Shown here piece by piece: positions 35,447-43,247 of a DNA stretch of 64,000 bases. The translations under genes were made by a program, and so were the position numbers. The notes beneath the pieces were generated by a model. That model ran no database searches, was not told the origin of the DNA, and was given only the letters and a program-made list of their open reading frames with translations. Numbering within the stretch: the stretch's first letter is position 1; each line of letters begins with the position of its first letter. Source of the stretch: Herbidospora sakaeratensis (lineage in GTDB: Bacteria > Actinomycetota > Actinomycetes > Streptosporangiales > Streptosporangiaceae); assembly GCF_001570525.1 (NCBI RefSeq), contig NZ_BBXC01000009.1, positions 426,363 through 490,362 on the forward strand, read 5' to 3'.

Positions 35447-36517
35447 TCAGCTCGTGGTGAGCACCGGCCCGCCGGGCCGGGTGTCGGCCAGCACCCACAG
35501 GCGGGAGGTGCCGGCCTCCACGGCGAGGGTGTCCCACCCTTCGTGGTGGACGCCGCCCTCACCGGCGCCCGGGACCTCCAGGACCGTCCACGCGATGGAG
35601 TCGGGCGAGGTGCCGATGACCACGGGCCGGGGCTGGGCTTCCCAGTCCGGGGCCAGGGCGAGGCCGGAGATCCAGACCGTGCCGGCGTCGTCGCGCACGA
35701 TGGAGCTCAGCCCGACGACCTCGGGCGGCAGCGGGACCGGGGTCCACGTCGCGCCGTCGTAGCGGTGCAGCAGCGGCTCGGTCGGGCGGGGCTCGCCGCG
35801 GGTGTAGTTCGTCCCCACGACCCAGACGTCGTCGGCGGTACGCGGCAGCACGTCCTCCAGGATCGCGCCCTCGCTGAACGGAGTCGGGTAGGGGACGTTC
35901 TCCCAGGTCGTGCCGGTGAAACGGGCGACGGCCGGGGCGGAGTCGTCGTCGCCGACCGCCCAGGCCTCGCCGCCCCGGGCCCGGACCGCCAGCACCTTCT
36001 GCATCGGCATGGCGTAGGGGGCCCAGGCCGTGCCTTCGCGCCGCCAGATGACGCCCGTGCGGGGGTCGCCCGGCAACCACACCCCCGCCGAGGTCTGCTC
36101 CGGGGCCGCCGACCGCAGCCCGGCCGGGGCGGCGACCTGGGTGAACGCGCCGTTGACGTACTGCGCGACGTAGGCGGCGCCGTCCTTGGCGCCGCCGATC
36201 CAGACGCCGTCGGCGGTGGCGCTCACGCTGCGCAGCACGCCCCGGCTGGAGAAGTTCGGGATGGTGAACCCGGCCCACCGGTGGCCGTTCCATCGATGGA
36301 CGACCGGGTTGCCCGGATATCCCGGCTTGAGCGCCTGGTAGCCGACGATCCAGGTCTGGTTCGGGGCGGGCGCGGCGACGTCCATCAGCTCGGCCTCGGC
36401 GCGGAGGGCGGGGAGGGCATGGGCGTGCAGGACCGGGTCGGCGGCGAGCGCGGGCGAGGGGGTCATGGCGGCGGCGGCGAGCCCGAGGGCCGCCGCGATC
36501 CGGGCTGAGGGTTTCAT
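35447..36517 (-). CDS. secreted beta-propeller-like protein of unknown function
   Basis: A 356-residue exported protein. Signal peptide 1-25 (AALGLAAAAMTPSPALAA), then repeated units with Trp and Gly-Thr-xxW patterns (HRWNGHRW, WRREGTAW, FTGTTWENVPYPT, HRYDGATW) typical of a beta-propeller. No enzyme motif recognised. It is alone; a palindrome at 36572-36586 lies between it and the divergent membrane-protein gene. Confidence 0.75.
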   Translation of the reverse strand: MKPSARIAAALGLAAAAMTPSPALAADPVLHAHALPALRAEAELMDVAAPAPNQTWIVGYQALKPGYPGNPVVHRWNGHRWAGFTIPNFSSRGVLRSVSATADGVWIGGAKDGAAYVAQYVNGAFTQVAAPAGLRSAAPEQTSAGVWLPGDPRTGVIWRREGTAWAPYAMPMQKVLAVRARGGEAWAVGDDDSAPAVARFTGTTWENVPYPTPFSEGAILEDVLPRTADDVWVVGTNYTRGEPRPTEPLLHRYDGATWTPVPLPPEVVGLSSIVRDDAGTVWISGLALAPDWEAQPRPVVIGTSPDSIAWTVLEVPGAGEGGVHHEGWDTLAVEAGTSRLWVLADTRPGGPVLTTS

Positions 36518-36571
36518 GGGGCCAGCTTCTCCGCTTTTCTGTTGATATTTGCAGGAATGACTTATGTCGGA

Positions 36572-36586
36572 TATTGACGGTCAATA
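36572..36586. promoter_or_regulatory. perfect palindrome between divergent genes
   Basis: TATTGAC-G-GTCAATA, a perfect 15-base palindrome located 55 bases before the propeller-protein start and 6 bases before the GTG of the membrane-protein gene. The position suits a repressor operator; the cognate regulator is not obvious in the window. Confidence 0.5.
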
Positions 36587-36592
36587 GGTAAA

Positions 36593-38422
36593 GTGCAGTT
36601 CGCTGTCCCGCTAAGATCGCTTCCTGTGCTTTTATGGCGGATTTTCAGAATTTGCATAGTCGGTTTGGTTCTGGTGCTGGCGGCCGTGGGTCTGGCGTCC
36701 AGTGACGCCCTGCTCTGGACGGCCGCCGAATGGACGACGGCGCCCGATCTGGAACTGGATTTCATCGCCCCGGACAGGTTCGACGTACTGACCAAAGCCG
36801 TGTTGATCGTGGCCGCCGTGGTGAAGGCCGCGCTTCTGTGGCTGATCCTGCGACCACTCATGCCGGGCCTGTTGAACGACAGGGAGAGGGCGCTGCGGTG
36901 GCTGCTGTACGCGGCGGTGGCCTACAGCCTCGTGTTGTGGTTCCCGCTAATGTGGCTGCCCGACGAGGTCGACCTGACGCTCAGCCTCGTGTTGTGGGGC
37001 ACGATCGACGTGCTCTACCTGCTCGTCATCCGCTGGCGGGCGCGCCCGCTCCGCGCGGCGGCCGGGGTGATGTTCGCGGTCACGCTGGCCGCGAGCGCCA
37101 ACGACCTGCTCGACGAACTCGACCTGCTCGACGTCGAACCGGGCGCCGTCGGCGCGCTGGTCGTGATGGTGTGCGGAGTGGCCGCGACCGTTCTGACGAT
37201 CATCGGGCAACACCGCGACGGCCGGTGGAGCCGCGGCACGCTGATCCTCGGCTGGTCGTCGCTGAGCGTCTACGTGCTGGTCTATCCGCTGGCCTTCGTC
37301 TCCGAGTCGGACGTCTTCTCCGGCCCGTCCTTCGTCCCGCAGATCGTCATGGACGCGGCGGCGCTCGTCCACACCGTGTGGCTGGCCGCGACCGCCCGCG
37401 AGATGCCCTCCAGCGGCCTCCCCGCCGAGCCGCTCTCGCCCGGCCGGCGGCGGGCGGCCCGCCTCGCGGTGGCGGCCGTCACCGTGTTGCCCCTCGTCGT
37501 GCTGATCCGGCCGGAGTCGGACCCGCGCACCACCTTCAGCGGCTGGTCGATCGGCTGCGACGAGTGGGACGGCAACTTCGGCGACCTGAAACCCGAGGAA
37601 CGCGACGACGTGTTCGTGTGCCGGGCCCGCAGCGAGATGGGCGGCGTCCCGCCCATGTTCCCCCACACCACCTCCGACCAGCAGATCCTCGGCTACGGGC
37701 GGGCGTTGTGCCACGCGAAGGACCGCGAGGAGCAGGAGGCGCTGCTGAGGGAGGCCGGGAGCGAACGCGCCTCGTGGGGAGTGGACTCGAGAGACCTCGT
37801 CTACGTCTGCCCCGAGATCGTCGGCGCGACCCAGCCCGAACTGCTGCGCACGTCCGAAGAGGCGGAGGCGGCGAGCAGGGCCTACATCGCCGAGCTGAAC
37901 GCCAGGTGCCGCGACCCCTGGCCCCGGACGAAGGGCGTCGTCCAGGCCACGGCCAACTACTCCCTGTTCGCCGACGGCGACTACGGCTACTTCGTCCACG
38001 ACCCGGAGGACGAGGCCGGCGACACCCGGGCCGACCAGGCGGTCGAGCGGCTCTACGACGACAACACGCAGGTCGGCGTGGCCGGCAGCGCCGTGCTCGT
38101 CGGACACCTGGAGGACGTCATCGACCTCTGCCTGACCGTGAAGGCGTTCCGCACCGCGCCCCCACTGCGGCTGGCCGGCTGGGACCAGGTCACCGAGGTG
38201 CCGATCACCACCCCGACCGGCAACCTCACCGTGCCGGAGGCGGACGGGGGCGACGTGGGCGCGAACGCCCCGATGCCGAACCTGGCGATCGAGGGCAAGG
38301 GGCGCTACCGGCTGCGCGTGTACGTGCGGCTCGCCGAAGAGGAGGAACACCTCGTCGTGGTCTTCCCGGGCACCTCGAAGAAGCGGCTGAAGCTGAAGAC
38401 GTGGGAGTACGCCAGTGAGTGA
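36593..38422 (+). CDS. multi-spanning membrane protein with C-terminal shared domain, unknown function
   Basis: A 609-residue protein. About eight membrane helices lie in residues 8-305, followed by a soluble part with several Cys residues (GCDEWDG, VFVCRARSEM, ALCHAKD, VYVCPEI, RCRDPW). The last about 165 residues (from NYSLFADGDYGYFV to the end) have a pattern I also see in the next protein: GWDxVTEVPxxxPxG, a Pro-Leu turn, then GxGRYRLRVYVR...EEHLVVVFPG. The GTG at 36593 has a weak ribosome site. It overlaps the next gene by eight bases, so the two form a tight module. Confidence 0.7.
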   Translation: MQFAVPLRSLPVLLWRIFRICIVGLVLVLAAVGLASSDALLWTAAEWTTAPDLELDFIAPDRFDVLTKAVLIVAAVVKAALLWLILRPLMPGLLNDRERALRWLLYAAVAYSLVLWFPLMWLPDEVDLTLSLVLWGTIDVLYLLVIRWRARPLRAAAGVMFAVTLAASANDLLDELDLLDVEPGAVGALVVMVCGVAATVLTIIGQHRDGRWSRGTLILGWSSLSVYVLVYPLAFVSESDVFSGPSFVPQIVMDAAALVHTVWLAATAREMPSSGLPAEPLSPGRRRAARLAVAAVTVLPLVVLIRPESDPRTTFSGWSIGCDEWDGNFGDLKPEERDDVFVCRARSEMGGVPPMFPHTTSDQQILGYGRALCHAKDREEQEALLREAGSERASWGVDSRDLVYVCPEIVGATQPELLRTSEEAEAASRAYIAELNARCRDPWPRTKGVVQATANYSLFADGDYGYFVHDPEDEAGDTRADQAVERLYDDNTQVGVAGSAVLVGHLEDVIDLCLTVKAFRTAPPLRLAGWDQVTEVPITTPTGNLTVPEADGGDVGANAPMPNLAIEGKGRYRLRVYVRLAEEEEHLVVVFPGTSKKRLKLKTWEYASE

Positions 38423-39542
38423 ACCGGTTCTGCTCCGGCGCGTGGAGGACGACGTCCCCGTCTCCTACGGCCGCTTCCAGCTCCTGGACGGGACGGGCCT
38501 CTGGGACGAGCCCGAACCCGCCCTGCTCACGACCGGCACCGAGGGGACGGCCCTCGGCCAGCTGGACGTCGCCAGTCCGGCACATGCCTACCGGGCGACC
38601 GTGCGCATGGAAGCCTGGGACGGCCAGCCTCCCCCGCCGGAGGGGCCGTGGACGGCGGCCGGTCAGCTCGTCTACCTCAGCCCCAGCGGGACCGTCTCCG
38701 CCTACGGCCCGAGCCACGACCGGTCGCCGCAGATGCTGCTCCTCGGCCCGCCCCTGTTCGCCTACGGTCTGCGCGCCTACGTGGGACCGGTCAGAACCGA
38801 GCCCGCCGCGTGGGACGCGGACGTCCTGGAACCGGTCGAGGAACCCTGGCTGCTGCGCTTCTGGCCCCTGGCCGACACCGCCTCCGCCGCAATTCACGAC
38901 GACGTCCTGGGCAGGATGCGCGAGCGCCGCCCGGACCTCACCTCGGTCGTGGACGGACGGGAGGAGTGGCCCGCCTTCCACCCGCCCGCCACTCTCGAAC
39001 CGCCCAAGCTGATCAGATCCGTCGCTCCACCACGCGAGCTGCGACGTATCCCCACCGCCGAGTTCAGCGGCCGCATCGGACACCACCTGGAGGGTGTCGC
39101 CTCCGGCCGGAGAGTCGACGACGTCCTGGGCGACCTCGCCTACACGATGCTGGGGAACCTGCCCCACAACGTTCGCGACTGGTCGGAGCAGAGGCTCGCC
39201 GACTACGCCGCCGTGCTCCACGTCAGCCGCCGTATCGGCAGGGAACTCAACCCCCATGGCGCTCCGACGCTGCGGTTACCGGCGTCCGACGTCAGCACCG
39301 CCCTGCTCGGCCCCCACCCCGGCGTCAGTGGCCGGGCCTGGACGTGGGCCCGCGACGAGCACGCCCATCCGGAGGTCCTGTCGGTCGACCGCCAGGTGAT
39401 CGCCCGCAACCGGATCCGCCGGAACACGCTCCTGACGGGCATCGTCACCATCCTCAGAAACGAGAACGACTTCGTCGAGGTGCGCGCCGCCACCGGCCCG
39501 GAAGCCGCCCGGGTAACAGAGGTGGAAACCACCCAATCCTGA
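38415..39542 (+). CDS. soluble partner protein of unknown function
   Basis: A 375-residue protein without signal peptide or membrane helix. Residues about 1-150 repeat the domain seen at the end of the preceding protein: GRFQLLDGTGLWD, YRATVRMEAWDG, GPPLFAYGLRAYVGPVR and EEPWLLRFWPL. The rest (about 215-375) is mainly helical (VLGDLAYTMLGNLPHNVRDWSEQRLADYAAVLHVSRRIGREL). Cotranscribed and overlapping with the membrane protein. No biochemical activity can be assigned. Confidence 0.7.
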   Translation: MSEPVLLRRVEDDVPVSYGRFQLLDGTGLWDEPEPALLTTGTEGTALGQLDVASPAHAYRATVRMEAWDGQPPPPEGPWTAAGQLVYLSPSGTVSAYGPSHDRSPQMLLLGPPLFAYGLRAYVGPVRTEPAAWDADVLEPVEEPWLLRFWPLADTASAAIHDDVLGRMRERRPDLTSVVDGREEWPAFHPPATLEPPKLIRSVAPPRELRRIPTAEFSGRIGHHLEGVASGRRVDDVLGDLAYTMLGNLPHNVRDWSEQRLADYAAVLHVSRRIGRELNPHGAPTLRLPASDVSTALLGPHPGVSGRAWTWARDEHAHPEVLSVDRQVIARNRIRRNTLLTGIVTILRNENDFVEVRAATGPEAARVTEVETTQS

Positions 39543-39790
39543 TTGGCGCACAGATTCTTATGCGGGGGACGTCGGGCCAGTCGCATTCCCGTCTTTTTCC
39601 GCCTACACCCATGTTCGGAGTCGAGGGTTCCCAGAAGCGCGGGGGTCAGGAGCCGCGGCGACGCCAGGGTGCGTGAGCCTTTCGTAGGGAAGGTCGGGGA
39701 AGTCGTCCTCGGTAAACGACGAAGAACGTGACAGCTGCCCTGCACCAGAAGGTCGCGTACGTCCCCAGCAGGGGCAGTGATCCCAGTCTT

Positions 39791-39811
39791 TGGTACCGCG
39801 TGGGGGTACCA
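39791..39811. promoter_or_regulatory. candidate operator of the RHH-Doc toxin-antitoxin operon
   Basis: TGGTACC-N7-GGTACCA, a 21-base inverted repeat that ends seven bases before the antitoxin ATG. Antitoxins of this type usually repress their own operon by binding such palindromes. Confidence 0.65.
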
Positions 39812-39818
39812 TCATGGA

Positions 39819-40019
39819 ATGGAGCTTCGACTGCGACTTCCTGATGGGGTTCACGGCCGGCTGCGGGCCGCGGCCGAGGAGGACGGCAACAGCCTGAACA
39901 CCGAGATCGTGATCGCGATCGAAGAGCACCTGGCGCGCCGTCAGACGAGTGCGGTGCGGGCCATCGCCCGTAAGGTCGCCGAGCGAGACGCGGAACTGCT
40001 GCACCGCCTGTCCCAATGA
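39819..40019 (+). CDS. RHH-type antitoxin
   Basis: A 66-residue protein. The N-terminal strand and helices (MELRLRLPDGVHGRLRAAAEEDGNSLNTEIVIAIEEHL) match Arc/FitA-like ribbon-helix-helix DNA-binding antitoxins. The C-terminal tail (AIARKVAERDAELLHRL) would occlude the toxin. ATG at 39819, next to a palindromic operator. It overlaps the Doc gene by four bases, giving translational coupling. Confidence 0.85.
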   Translation: MELRLRLPDGVHGRLRAAAEEDGNSLNTEIVIAIEEHLARRQTSAVRAIARKVAERDAELLHRLSQ

Positions 40020-40417
40020 CGGTCTATCTGACCACGACCGATGTCCTGGCCGCCGCCGAGGAGATCCTGCCCTCGGCCGATCTGCGTGACGGCGGACTCC
40101 TGCATGTGGCCGTTCTGCGCCCGCAGACCAGCGTCTTCGGCAAGAACGCCTACGCCGATCTGTGGACCAAGGCCGCGGCCCTGATGCAGAGCCTGATCAT
40201 CGGCCATCCATTGGTCGACGGCAACAAACGGCTGGGCTGGACCTGCGCGGTCGTCTTCCTGGAATTGAACGGCGAGACGCTCGTCGGCACCGATGCCGAC
40301 GCCGCTGAGCAATTGGTCATCGCGGTCACCAACGGCGAACTCGACGACGTGACCGAGATCGCGAAGACCCTTAGAGCGCTGAATCCGGGAAGCGCTGAAG
40401 AGCAAGCGGGCTCCTGA
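40016..40417 (+). CDS. Doc-type Fic toxin
   Basis: A 133-residue Fic-fold protein of the Doc family. The Fic motif is HPLVDGNKRLGW, with catalytic His64 and the GNKR phosphate loop. It continues with CAVVFLELNGETLVGTDADAAEQLV. Doc proteins phosphorylate or otherwise modify EF-Tu, halting translation, and are held inactive by the antitoxin. The motif has the expected Asp68, Asn70 and Lys71, so it should be active. A truncated second copy of its C-terminus lies 0.8 kb downstream. Confidence 0.88.
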   Translation: MTVYLTTTDVLAAAEEILPSADLRDGGLLHVAVLRPQTSVFGKNAYADLWTKAAALMQSLIIGHPLVDGNKRLGWTCAVVFLELNGETLVGTDADAAEQLVIAVTNGELDDVTEIAKTLRALNPGSAEEQAGS

Positions 40418-40530
40418 GAAACCGACACGCTCTCACCTTCCAGGTCAGGGCACGGTCACCCGGAATGCGGTCGACCAGCAATTCCTCCTCGACCCAGCCC
40501 TCCCTGAGGCCGACGTCCTCACAAGGACAG

Positions 40531-40738
40531 CGAGCGAAGCGAGGCCGTTCCAGGAAGCGCGAGGGGCGGAACCCTTCGCCAGGAGCACAGCGACCCGGAG
40601 CGACAGCGGCGCCACGGGCGCGCAGGGGGGCGACAGCCCTCTCATGTCAGGGGGTTCGGGGGGTCGTCCCCCCGGGTGAATGAGGAGCGCCTCGCGAAAG
40701 GCGCCAAAGGCGCCGCCCACGAGCCGTTCCGAAAGTGG
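40531..40738. repeat. 0.2-kb direct repeat, copy 1
   Basis: A 208-base element with AGCGAAGCGAG motifs at its left end, a central GGGGGGTCGTCCCCCC hairpin, and the right end CGCCGCCCACGAGCCGTTCCGAAA. It matches 42324-42547 in the same orientation with small gaps. It fills most of the gap between the Doc gene and the small gene at 40830. No coding sequence is evident in it. Confidence 0.85.
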
Positions 40739-40810
40739 TCGCGAGAACAGCGACGGACCCGTAACGGGTAGCGGCTGCTCTACCGAGGGCCTCGTAATCG
40801 AGGTTCGGCG
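40739..40810 (-). other. possible tRNA-derived remnant beside repeat copy 1
   Basis: Immediately right of repeat copy 1, where copy 2 has a tRNA 3' end, the minus strand reads GGTAGAGCAGCC and later a hairpin GTCGC-TGTTCTC-GCGAC with a seven-base loop, resembling a D-arm and a T-arm. No acceptor stem closes, so it is not an intact tRNA. It may be a decayed tRNA or chance. Confidence 0.25.
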
Positions 40811-40829
40811 GGGGCAATACCATCTTGCA

Positions 40830-41033
40830 ATGGCGAATGAACGTGTTTACGGCGGAGAGAGCTCCGCATTTATCACGGCGCTGGTGGCTCTGCAACGTGC
40901 CCAGGGCGTGCCGCTCGACCAGGCATACCAGTTCGCCGAAGCCACCTATAGGGAGACGACGTCCAGGAAAGGCAGGAACTCCTTCGGCAACGACGAGCTA
41001 CTGGAATTCTTGAGGTTGTTCGAACAGCGCTGA
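40830..41033 (+). CDS. small helical protein, unknown
   Basis: A 67-residue predicted protein (MANERVYGGESSAFITALV...NDELLEFLRLFEQR) with two amphipathic helices and acidic/basic balance like a real small protein. There is no clear ribosome site. It lies between the two copies of the 0.2-kb repeat, next to a broken Doc gene, and could be a remnant or small regulator. Function is unknown. Confidence 0.4.
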   Translation: MANERVYGGESSAFITALVALQRAQGVPLDQAYQFAEATYRETTSRKGRNSFGNDELLEFLRLFEQR

Positions 41034-41226
41034 GCCCCGCGAAGTCAACGGCCGGACCGCCGTAGGGTGTGCAGGTCGCACGGGGAGATGTCACAGGTCA
41101 AAGCAACCTGCGCGGAGAGGCGCGGCCTCCCCACGTGGGGGTGCCGCACTTCTCCTGCGGCCTGGGCGATCTACCTCAGATGGGAGAATGTCGCGCGGCC
41201 GGGCGCCGCATCGACCTGCTCACGAA

Positions 41227-41407
41227 GGGCGGTTGGACCTGCGCCGTCGTCTTCCTGGAATTGAACGGCAAGATCCTCATCGGTACCGATGCCGCCGAGG
41301 AATTGGTCCTCGCCGTCACCGCCGGCAGACTTGGCGATGTGACCGTGATCGCCAAGAACCTTCGGGAACTGAGAGCGGAAGAGGCCGGGGACCAAGCGGA
41401 CTCCTGA
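41227..41407 (+). pseudogene. truncated second copy of Doc (C-terminal half only)
   Basis: Encodes GWTCAVVFLELNG followed by GTDAAEELVLAV...IAKNLRELR, homologous to residues 74-133 of the intact Doc at 40016-40417, ending at an equivalent stop. The N-terminal half and the HPLVDGNKRL Fic motif are missing. An in-frame ATG upstream at 41069 adds unrelated residues. It cannot be a Fic toxin and is taken as a decayed duplicate. Confidence 0.8.
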
Positions 41408-41454
41408 GAAGCTGTGCATGATCACCCCGGGCTCGCGACGCAAGGGGTGCTTGA

Positions 41455-42042
41455 TCAACCGGGGATCACCTCGCGCAGCGGAGAGGCATGGACCCCAAGG
41501 CCGTACTGGTAATGCAAACCGGCGTCTGCGATGAGCCGTGCAGCATGGGGCAGAACCGGCCTGGAGCCGATCTTGCTCACCGCCATCCGCCGAATGATCC
41601 GGTTGAGGCGGCCGGAAGCACGTGTCACCGCCGCCCAGTCCCATTCGGCCGGATCACCGAGCGACGGCGAAGCAGCGGCCCAGGCGAAGGCCCGCTTCTC
41701 CGTATTGTGATTGGTATGGGTCGATCGCAACTCGTGCGGTCCGTACAGCCCGCCGTAGTCGAGTTGCACAATGCCCCAGCCTTCGTACACGTAGTGGAAG
41801 GTCGTATCACCAGGATGCCGGTCGACCCACCTGGCCACGGGATCCGGCCCTGATCCCACGACGAACAGAGCCAGGTGCCGCGCTGGTCGACTGTCAGGAA
41901 CGTCCAGAGGGTCGTGAAACTCCCGCAACTCCCGGCCAGGCTCCGAGGCTCTTTCGAAAACGCGAAACAAGCCAATGTCGAAAACGACCTCGATGACCGC
42001 GGCCCAATCGTCTTCAGCAGCGTAAAAGTCGAGGTTCGGCAC
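41455..42042 (-). CDS. hypothetical protein in the repeat-bounded islet
   Basis: A 195-residue soluble protein starting at GTG (PNLDFYAAEDDWAAVIEVVFDIGLFRVFERASEPG). A central part reads VYEGWGIVQLDYGGLYG and a tail is rich in basic residues (IIRRMAVSKIGSRPVL). No family recognised. Its base composition is lower in GC than neighbouring genes (many AT-rich codons), which suggests recent transfer. It could be an immunity or phage-related protein, but there is no evidence for either. Confidence 0.65.
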   Translation of the reverse strand: MPNLDFYAAEDDWAAVIEVVFDIGLFRVFERASEPGRELREFHDPLDVPDSRPARHLALFVVGSGPDPVARWVDRHPGDTTFHYVYEGWGIVQLDYGGLYGPHELRSTHTNHNTEKRAFAWAAASPSLGDPAEWDWAAVTRASGRLNRIIRRMAVSKIGSRPVLPHAARLIADAGLHYQYGLGVHASPLREVIPG

Positions 42043-42323
42043 GGTCTCATCATCTCGGCGGGTACGTCATCTCCGCCAGTCACCGCCCCTGCTGACCGGC
42101 ATCGGCCGGCAGCATCGCGTCATGCGACGAGGCGCTTTGAGCGACGACCGCGCACGTCAGCCCAAATAGCCGCCGGAAAGATCACCGCGATTGCCGATCC
42201 GCCGGGCAACAACCCCGAGCCTCGCAACGTTTGCGGCGCCCTCGACCAGCTCAGCCCCCTTCCCCTGACCGCGTCCCGAGTCATCGCGAAGCCCAAACGA
42301 CCCCGAGCGAAGCGAGCTCGACC

Positions 42324-42547
42324 CGAGCGAAGCGAGGCCCGTCCAGAGAGCGCGAGGGGCGGAGCCCTTCGCCCGGAGCGCAGCGACCCGGAGCGACAGC
42401 GACGCCAGGGGCGCGCAAGCGCACCAGGGGGAGCGCGAGGGGGCGAAGCCCTCTCGTATCGGGGGGTTCGGGGGGTCGTCCCCCCGGGTGAATGAGGAAC
42501 GGCTCGCGAAAGGCGCCGAAGGCGCCGCCCACGAGCCGTTCCGAAAA
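42324..42547. repeat. 0.2-kb direct repeat, copy 2, abutting a tRNA
   Basis: A 224-base copy of the element at 40531-40738, with extra AGCGAAGCGAG motifs to its left (from about 42304) and a small internal insertion. Its right end stops exactly at the 3' end of the tRNA on the minus strand. Together with the flanking sequence it fills the 500-base gap left of the tRNA. Confidence 0.85.
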
Positions 42548-42621
42548 TGGGGTTGGCGGGACTCGAACCCGCGCTGGCATGATCCTAAGTCATGTGCCTC
42601 TGCCAATTGGGCTACAACCCC
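42548..42621 (-). tRNA. class I tRNA with anticodon UAG (reads CUA)
   Basis: A 74-base cloverleaf folds cleanly on the minus strand. Acceptor stem GGGGTTG/CAACCCC with discriminator A, D-arm GCC/GGC around AATTGGCAGA, anticodon stem CATGA/TCATG with loop CTTAGGA, five-base variable loop, and T-stem GCGGG/CCCGC with loop TTCGAGT. CCA is not encoded. The anticodon UAG predicts leucine, but leucine tRNAs are class II with a long variable arm, which this lacks. The identity is therefore uncertain. Confidence 0.85.
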
Positions 42622-42658
42622 GCTGGGCGGAAGTGATCCTACCTCCCGCCGTTGGGCA

Positions 42659-43129
42659 TCAGGAAACCCCGAGTTCCTTGAGTAGTCGCGCGACGTGCCC
42701 GGTCGCGCGGACGTTGTAGAACGCCTTCTCGATCTTCCCGTCGGGGTCGATGACGAAGGTCGACCTGATCACGCCCATGATGGTCTTGCCGTAGTTCTGC
42801 TTCTCGCCGTAGACGCCGTAGGCCTTGTGGACTTCGAGGTCTGCGTCGGACAGCAGCGGGAAGGTCAGCGCGTCGCGTTCGGCGAACTGGCGGAGCTTGG
42901 CCGGTTTGTCCTTCGAGACGCCGAGGACGGTGATGCCCTTGCCGGTGAGCGCGCTCAGGTTGTCGCGGAAGTCGCACGCCTGCTTGGTGCAGCCTGGAGT
43001 CATCGCCGCTGGGTAGAAGTAGAGGACGACTCGCTTGCCGTGGAGCGAGTCGAGCGACACTTCGTCGCCGTCGGCGCTGGTCAGGGTGAAGCCGGGGGCG
43101 GCGTCGCCGGGTTCGAGTCGCTGGGTCAT
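42659..43129 (-). CDS. bcp: thioredoxin-dependent thiol peroxidase (Bcp/PrxQ)
   Basis: A 156-residue cytosolic peroxiredoxin that reduces hydroperoxides. Peroxidatic Cys in PAAMTPGCTKQACDFRD (Cys47), with a second Cys at 52 giving the intramolecular disulfide of the PrxQ group. LGVSKD and TFVIDPDGKIEKAFYNV follow. It lies between the tRNA and a divergent DUF3618 gene. Confidence 0.95.
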   Translation of the reverse strand: MTQRLEPGDAAPGFTLTSADGDEVSLDSLHGKRVVLYFYPAAMTPGCTKQACDFRDNLSALTGKGITVLGVSKDKPAKLRQFAERDALTFPLLSDADLEVHKAYGVYGEKQNYGKTIMGVIRSTFVIDPDGKIEKAFYNVRATGHVARLLKELGVS

Positions 43130-43247
43130 GTCGCCTCCGTTGCGGTGTGTCTCGACCCGAACAAACTACCGGTTCGGCCGCTGCGGGATGCGCGGCCCGC
43201 ACCTGGCAGACTTGATCGAACACACCCTGTGACAGGAGGCGACCCCA

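Noticed and set aside
41126-41143. CCTCCCCACGTGGGGGTG, similar to the core of a type I-E CRISPR repeat
   Set aside because: Only one copy is present, with no second repeat or spacer periodicity and no cas genes in the window.
42488-42719. Short plus-strand frames across the tRNA (for example the GTRTRAGMILSHV peptide)
   Set aside because: They are antisense translations of the tRNA and the repeat, a common false call.
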